A stretch of DNA of 64,000 bases, taken from the NCBI GenBank assembly GCA_028583605.1, contig CM053327.1:41988059-42052058 (forward strand), given 5' to 3'. The stretch is from Dastarcus helophoroides (taxonomy: Eukaryota; Arthropoda; Insecta; Coleoptera; Bothrideridae). Below are positions 58,561 to 64,000 of the stretch, in pieces. Made by a program: the position numbers and the translations under genes. The notes below the pieces were generated by a model that was not told where the DNA came from, ran no database searches, and saw only the letters and a list, made by a program, of their open reading frames with translations. Position 1 is the first letter of the stretch, and each line of letters begins with the position of its first letter.

Positions 58561-60027
58561 ATGCAAGATATAATCAAGCAAATAAATCACGTTTGTAATA
58601 CAATACACATTAAATAAACAATCTTTATTTGGATACGAAATAGGAATGAAAACATGTTAAATATTTATGTATTCGAAAAGGATTTTGTTTTGAAATTCTC
58701 AAATGATAAAAGTTGCAATAAAAATTCATTAAAAGCGATGATAGGAAATTCGTTCCGCTGGTGTGACTAGATATAATGTTATTTATATTAAGCAGAATAT
58801 AAACGTCAATAAAATTTATGACGAGCCATGTAATTTATGCTATCGTAAAAACTTTAAAATATATCGACATTTAACCTTTGCTTGAAATTACTATAGAAAG
58901 TTCTAATATAAATCTCGTCAGTAGTAGCTAAGTAGTTATAGACTAATAGAAATGCCAACTCGAATGGAAATAAATTACCTTAATGTATGGTAAACATTCA
59001 TATATGTAAGCGCAAGAATCATAAATATGTCACTACTGTTGTCAAGTAAATGCCGATTAATGTGTTCTTGGGAAACTTGAAATATTGTCTGTTATGTTTT
59101 CTACACGTCAGCCGCCAAATGCAGAACCGTAACTAAAACGTTGGCTCCTGATCCTGTTACGCCGCGTCGCCATATGTAGGACGCAACTCTAGGTCTTGCT
59201 TAGATCTTGAACGCAGCAGCTAGACAAAGATGTTGCAGTTAACTCGGTTGTTCGATCCTGTCGTAGGAAATTATATTCCTGTATTTTGGTTTAAATTAGA
59301 TCGAGAATAACTCAAACAAAATCCCATTTGTTTCAAGTTTAGACCAAAGGAAATTTACACCAAAGTTTCAGGTACATGAAGTGGAAACTTCTTTAAGCGA
59401 CTAAAGATAGGGGAGGAAGTGATGGTTTCGTGTTACCAATAACGCTCAATTTGAACTACGGTCATGCTGTAATATCTAGTAGATACATCTCTGTGAATAG
59501 ATCCTGCAATAGCATTTAAAAAACGCGATATTTATAGCAAGGTTCGAACTCGGAGCAGCCACGCCCACCACTGCTGCTGTTCATTGAATTGAAAGCTAAA
59601 CTTGTCTGATAATCTAACCTTACCAATAAAGTAAAGCTGAATAAGCGAAAATGTGGATGCTATAATTGTTTAAATTGAGTTTAATGTGATTAATTATAAT
59701 TCCTATTTTCTCCGTTAACGAAAAATGACTATATCAGAAAAAAAAAGCGCTGGCAAATTACAACTAGGCGCCAATTCGAAAGACGGATGCGACGAACAAG
59801 ATTAAAATCGGCGTAATAAATATGTACTTTACACAAGGCACATAATTTCTCCTGCGCATTGCGAACAACATCAGACAGAGTGACAAGAATTAGTAAGATT
59901 TGACTGAGCGTCTGGCGACGCTGTTATATTTTTAATGACAAATCTTAAAATCTTTATCTACACTTTTGTACTTTCGTGACCCAATTATTTCTTGTAAAAA
60001 ATGCAATAGCAGAGTATATTTCTTGTT
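58561..60027. other. Largely unique AT-rich sequence, nothing recognised
   Basis: No frame, RNA gene or repeat of note was seen. Confidence 0.45.
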
Positions 60028-60331
60028 GGAACGGACTGGTCCTTGGTTATCTTCAAAAATTGAAATACAAATCTTGTCCCCTGAAACCAAGAAAGATTAA
60101 AATACACAACAGAGGTTGCTCTAACGCGTTTCAGAGAGATAGTCTCTGAAAATGATAGTTTGCCTATCGAAATGCGTTAGGGCAACCTCTGTTGTGTTTT
60201 TTAATCTTTCTTGGTTTCAAGGGACAAGATTTGTATTTCAGTTTTATACAATACAATACAAATCTCGTCCCCTGAAACCAAGAAAGATTAAAAAACACAA
60301 CAGAGCTTGCTCTGAGCATTTCAGACAGATA

Positions 60332-60370
60332 CTCTCTGAAGATGATAGCTTGCCCATTGAAACACATTAG
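60332..60370 (+). ncRNA. Decayed minimal hammerhead motif
   Basis: CUCU, CUGAAGA and GAAA are retained, but stem II is weakened (GAUAG against CCAUU) and helix III reads ACACAU, so folding would be poor. Confidence 0.5.
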
Positions 60371-60416
60371 AGCAACCTCAACAGCAGAGGTTGCTCTAAC
60401 GCATTTCAGAGAGATA

Positions 60417-60457
60417 CTCTCTGAAGATGATAGCTTGCCTATCGAAACGCGTTAGAG
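60417..60457 (+). ncRNA. Minimal hammerhead ribozyme motif (Penelope-element type), best copy
   Basis: CUCU (60417-60420), CUGAAGA (60421-60427), extra U, stem II GAUAG-CUUGC-CUAUC, GAAA (60444-60447), helix III palindrome ACGCGU, U17, AGAG (60454-60457) pairing with CUCU. Predicted cleavage between 60453 and 60454. Relative to 10069-10109, both strands of stem II have changed (GACAG/CUGUC to GAUAG/CUAUC), a compensatory pair that supports the fold. Confidence 0.7.
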
Positions 60458-60631
60458 CAACCTCTGTTGTGTTGTTTAATCTTTCTTGGTTTCAAGGGAC
60501 AAGATTTGTATTTCAGTTTTATACAATACAATACAAATCTTGTCCCCTGAAACCAAGAAAGATTAAAAAACACAACAGAGGTTGCTCTGAGCATTTCAGA
60601 GAGATACTCTCTGAAGATGATAGCTTGCCTA

Positions 60632-60690
60632 CAGTGGCGGCTGGCGTATAGGTACTGTGGAACTGCAGCACCCCCAATTTCGCTTACAGT
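60632..60690 (+). mobile_element. hAT-like terminus interrupting a ribozyme
   Basis: CAGTGGCGGCTGGCGTATAG begins inside the ribozyme stem II word gcttgccta and matches the CAGTGGCG style of hAT ends. The other end was not found in the window. Confidence 0.5.
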
Positions 60691-63011
60691 TTTTTTTCAA
60701 GATTTTCTGAACACTTTTCATTACACAATTTTTTGTAGAAATTTCAAATTTTCTCTGATTTCTTTTTATAGAAATTTTAGGTTTCTTTCACGAAGTCACG
60801 ACATTTAAAAACCTATTTTATTTTTAATTTTGATCAAAATCACATTTATAAAAACTAATTTTGTAAAACTATTGAGAAAGAAATCAATATTTCGAGTAGG
60901 AATTAAAATGTTAAGAAAAAAACCTCAATTTTTTTTGAAAATGTCAACATTTTGAGAAAATAATTAAAATTTCAGGAAAAAATCTAAATTCAACTCATCT
61001 CGCATTTTATTATTTCTTTAAAATTTAATTTATTATTTAAAATTTCCTTAAATAATAAGTTAAGTTTGAATTTTTACCTCAAATCTCATTTTGTATAAAA
61101 ATTTTGAGTTTTGTTCAGATATTTCGATTTTTTTAGAAAATTTCGATTTTTTCTGCAAAGTTTCCATTTTTCGTAAATATTTTATAAACAGAATTTTCTC
61201 AAAATTTCCTTTTTTCCTAAAAGTATTGTTAAAATTTCTTCTAGCAATTCCAACTTCTCCAGATTTTTCTTTATGTTCCTCTAATTTGCGAAACTTTGAC
61301 AATTTAGAGTTTATTTTATTTTGTAGTTTTGACAAAAAATGTTTGAAAAAAACCTGAAAACTCTAAAAAAACATTTTGGGAAAAACAAAAAAATTCGATT
61401 TTTTTGTAAAGATATATCATTTTTTTTTCAAATTTCGATTTTTTCTCTAAGAAATATTGCTTGTTTTTTCCTATGAAATTTGTGTTTTTCTCTAAACATT
61501 TTATACAAAGAATTTTTTTAGAAATTTTGACTTTTTCTGGAGATTTTGTCTTTAAAATATTTTTTCTTGCAGAAAATATGATTTCTCTCTAATTTATTTT
61601 GGAAATTTAAAAGTTTTTTAACGAAATTTTAATATTTGAAAGTTTATTTTATTTTGTAATGTTGATAAGAAACTGAAAATTATAAGTATAAATTTGGGGA
61701 AAATACTTCAAATCTGCATAAAAATAAGAAATTTTTGAGAAAAATTCTTCATTTGAGAAAAATATTGAAATTTCAAGAAAAAATTAAACTTGTAAATTTC
61801 AACCTTTTTTGCAATTTAATATTTCTCTAAAAAATTTCGATTACTGTAGGACCAAAGAAAATTTTGAATCGGAAATTACATTTTTTCTAGAAATGTTAAA
61901 TTTATTCTTGAAATTCTTAAGTTCAAATTTAAAATTCAAATTTCGATAAAAAAAATCGAAATTAAAAAATTAAACCCGAAAATTCAAGAGAAAGCAGATC
62001 ATATTTCTAAAAAAAGTTAAAATTTCTTATTTGTAAACATTTTTCAAAAAATATTTTCGGAATAAAAAAAAAATTTTTTGAAAAAAATTAATTGTCAAAA
62101 ATATTCTTATAATTTCATACATAAAGTGGAAATTATTGAAAATTTTGAGAAAAAGAGTCAACATTTCTAGCAGAGTCCCAAAATTTCGAAATTAAAATAA
62201 ATCAAAATGTTGAAAAAAGTTCATTAACAATTTGCTGCTCTAATTTAATGTTTTTTTAATAATTTTGAAATTTAATCAGGATCTTTTCTTTTAAGTAGAA
62301 GATTTAATTGGAAATGTTTAACAAAATGTATAAATAAAATTTTTCAAAAGTTTGAACTTTTCAAACAAAGTCAAGTTTCCAAAAAGAGTCGAAATTTTGA
62401 ATAAAAAATCATAATTTTGAAATGGAGTCGAAATTTTAGGAAATATTAGATGAAAATTTTAATAAAAGGTTTTAAGAAATGTCTGACCTACAAAAATATC
62501 ACAATTTTCAAAGAAAGGATCGACAGTTTGAAAAAATGTCAACATTTTGAAAATAGTTGTAATAAAAAAATAAATAAAATTTTTAAGTGTAATTTTGGAA
62601 AAAGACCATAATTTTAAAAAATTCGAACACTTGGAAAAGGTCGGAATTTTTAACAAAATGGGAATTAAAATAAAAAGTTGGAAATTTCAAAAATATGCAG
62701 ATTAGGGAAAAGTTAAAATTTTCAATAAAGAAAGTCGAAATTTGTTGAAAAGGCAAAAATTTTCAAAATCTTTCGAATTTGCAAAAGAAGTCAAAATTTT
62801 GCAAAAGAAGACATATTTTAAAAAGAAAAGGTCGAAAATTTATAGTCGAAATTAAAAAACTCTCAAAGTTTGCAAAAAATTTGAGAATTTTTATCGAATT
62901 TACGAAATAATTCGTTTGAAAAAAGTTTAAATTTTGAATAGTTGGGAAATTTGCACTCAACTTTTCAATGTAAACCAAAATTTTCGAAATAGAAATATCG
63001 ATTTTCAAAAT
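60691..63011. other. AT-rich degenerate sequence, no gene
   Basis: Runs of aaatttcgattttttc and its reverse, like the left end of the window. No clear periodicity. Open frames are Phe/Lys/Asn-rich and unconvincing. Confidence 0.5.
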
Positions 63012-64000
63012 CAAAATTTTGAAAGAATTTTGAAAATTAAGAAGTAGCGAAATTTTCAACAAAAAAATCAAAAAATAATCGATACTTTGCAACTAAAGTC
63101 GAAATTTTGAAAAATAGGTGACATTTAAATAAAAACCGATCGAAATTATTAAGAATCATAATTTTCAATAAATAAATTATAATTTTCCAGAAAAAAATTA
63201 TAAACAAGGATGAAATTTATAAAAAAGTCGAAAATTTAAAAACTCAAAAGTCCAGTTTTGAAAAAATTACATTTTTAAAAAAAGTAAGAATTTCCAAATG
63301 GTAAAAATTAAAAAAAATGTGATAAATAATTTTCAAAAAAATTTAAAAAAATCAGAACACGGAAAAGTCTAAATATTTACGAAAAAACGGAAATTTTTAA
63401 TCAAAGTGGAACATTTTTTTAAGAAGTTGAAAATTTAGGTCAAGAAAATTAAAATTTTGAAAAATGTCAAACGTTTCATAAAATTTCAAAATTTTCAAAA
63501 ACAATCAAAATTTTGAAAGAATTTTGAAAATTAAGAAGTAGCGAAATTTCCAGCAAAAAAATCAAAAAATAATCGATACTTTGCAAAAATAGTCGAAATT
63601 TTGAAAAATAGGCGACATTTAAATAAAAACCAATCGAAATTATTAAGAATCATAATTTTCAATAGATAAATTATAATTTTCCAGAAAAAAATTATAAACA
63701 AGGATGAAATTTAGAAAAAAGTCGAAAGTTTAAAAACTCAAAAAATTGAAAAAATTACATTTTCAGAAAAAGTAAGAATTTCCAAATGGTAAAAATTAAA
63801 AAAAATGTGATAAATAATTTTCACAAATATTTAAAAAAAACAGAACACGGAAAAGTCTAAATATTTACGAAAAAACGGAAATTTGTAATCAAAGTGGAAC
63901 ATTTTTTTAAGAAGTTGAAATTTTAGGTCAAAAAAATTAAAATTTTGAAAAATGTCAAACGTTTCATAAAATTTCAAAATTTTCAAAACAATCAAAATTT
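63012..64000 (+). repeat. Two-copy 494-bp direct repeat running off the window
   Basis: The word gaattttgaaaattaagaag recurs at 63025 and 63519. The copies match along aatcgatactttgcaa, aaacaaggatgaaattta and aacacggaaaagtctaaata. The second copy is cut by the window end. Confidence 0.85.

Larger units (their letters stand above)
60028..60640. mobile_element. Cluster of rearranged hammerhead-bearing foldback elements
   Basis: At least two and a half copies of the foldback arm pair (aatcttgtcccctgaaacca and its complement), separated by ribozyme segments at about 60127-60176, 60332-60370, 60417-60457 and 60605-60631. The last is cut by a new terminus at 60632. The outer word ggaacggactggtccttggt appears only at the left end. 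Confidence 0.8.

Noticed and set aside
1..64000. CRISPR arrays, rRNA or tRNA genes
   Set aside because: No spaced repeat-spacer pattern, ribosomal RNA core sequence or tRNA cloverleaf boxes were seen; the tandem arrays are contiguous satellites.

Overview
The window looks like a piece of a large, AT-rich, repeat-dense insect nuclear genome. Its one real protein-coding gene is an insect-type noc/elbow zinc-finger gene with a normal GT-AG intron. The rest is satellites, inverted-repeat (foldback) elements, non-LTR retrotransposon debris, mariner remnants and hAT-like ends. A beetle is my best guess, from the single noc/elB-like protein and the overall repeat style, but the order is an inference. 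Nothing prokaryotic or organellar is present, and the many long reading frames in purine tracts and satellites are artefacts.

Layout. 1-9.4 kb: AT-rich filler; a 1.7-kb pentanucleotide purine tract enclosed in a perfect 57-bp inverted repeat; a dispersed ~270-bp repeat; a broken reverse transcriptase. 9.4-13.8 kb: a palindromic element carrying a hammerhead-ribozyme core, then 12 copies of a ~305-bp AT-rich repeat. 14.66-18.26 kb: an 11-copy ~323-bp satellite whose sequence is a decayed non-LTR reverse-transcriptase segment, then a 37-bp-arm palindrome. 18.6-35.5 kb: the noc/elB gene, with a 21-codon first coding exon at 18846-18908, a 15.3-kb intron and a 428-codon second exon at 34220-35504, for a 449-residue protein. 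The intron holds a 3 x ~727-bp repeat, nested terminal-inverted-repeat elements, a hammerhead-bearing ~380-bp tandem array, an 18-copy ~173-bp satellite, a dead mariner, and a duplicated block with a large GAA-rich expansion.

35.5-47 kb: 3' flank of noc with a foldback insertion, a 14-copy ~159-bp AT-rich array, more hammerhead-bearing ~380-bp monomers arranged head-to-head, several short tandem arrays, and a fairly unique stretch (45.1-46.6 kb). 47.1-58.6 kb: a mariner fragment, then a ~270-bp satellite. It first appears as a 523-bp composite unit with a truncated hAT-like MITE, then as the full MITE with its 8-bp target duplication, then as simple monomers interrupted by a TIR element, an RTE-like LINE fragment and another insertion. 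58.6-64 kb: unique sequence, a cluster of hammerhead-bearing foldback elements cut by a hAT-like end, and AT-rich sequence ending in a 494-bp direct repeat.

The most noteworthy content is two unrelated hammerhead-ribozyme repeat families. Family 1 is a ~380-bp tandem monomer with a complete type I hammerhead (core CUGACGA, GAUCU/AGAUC stem II, GAAA, minimal ACCGGU helix III). This is the architecture of metazoan retrozymes. Family 2 is a foldback element whose centre carries a minimal hammerhead of the kind reported in Penelope-like elements (core CUGAAGA + U, GAAA, ACGCGU helix III). Both were assigned by pairing bases by eye; no folding program or database search was run.
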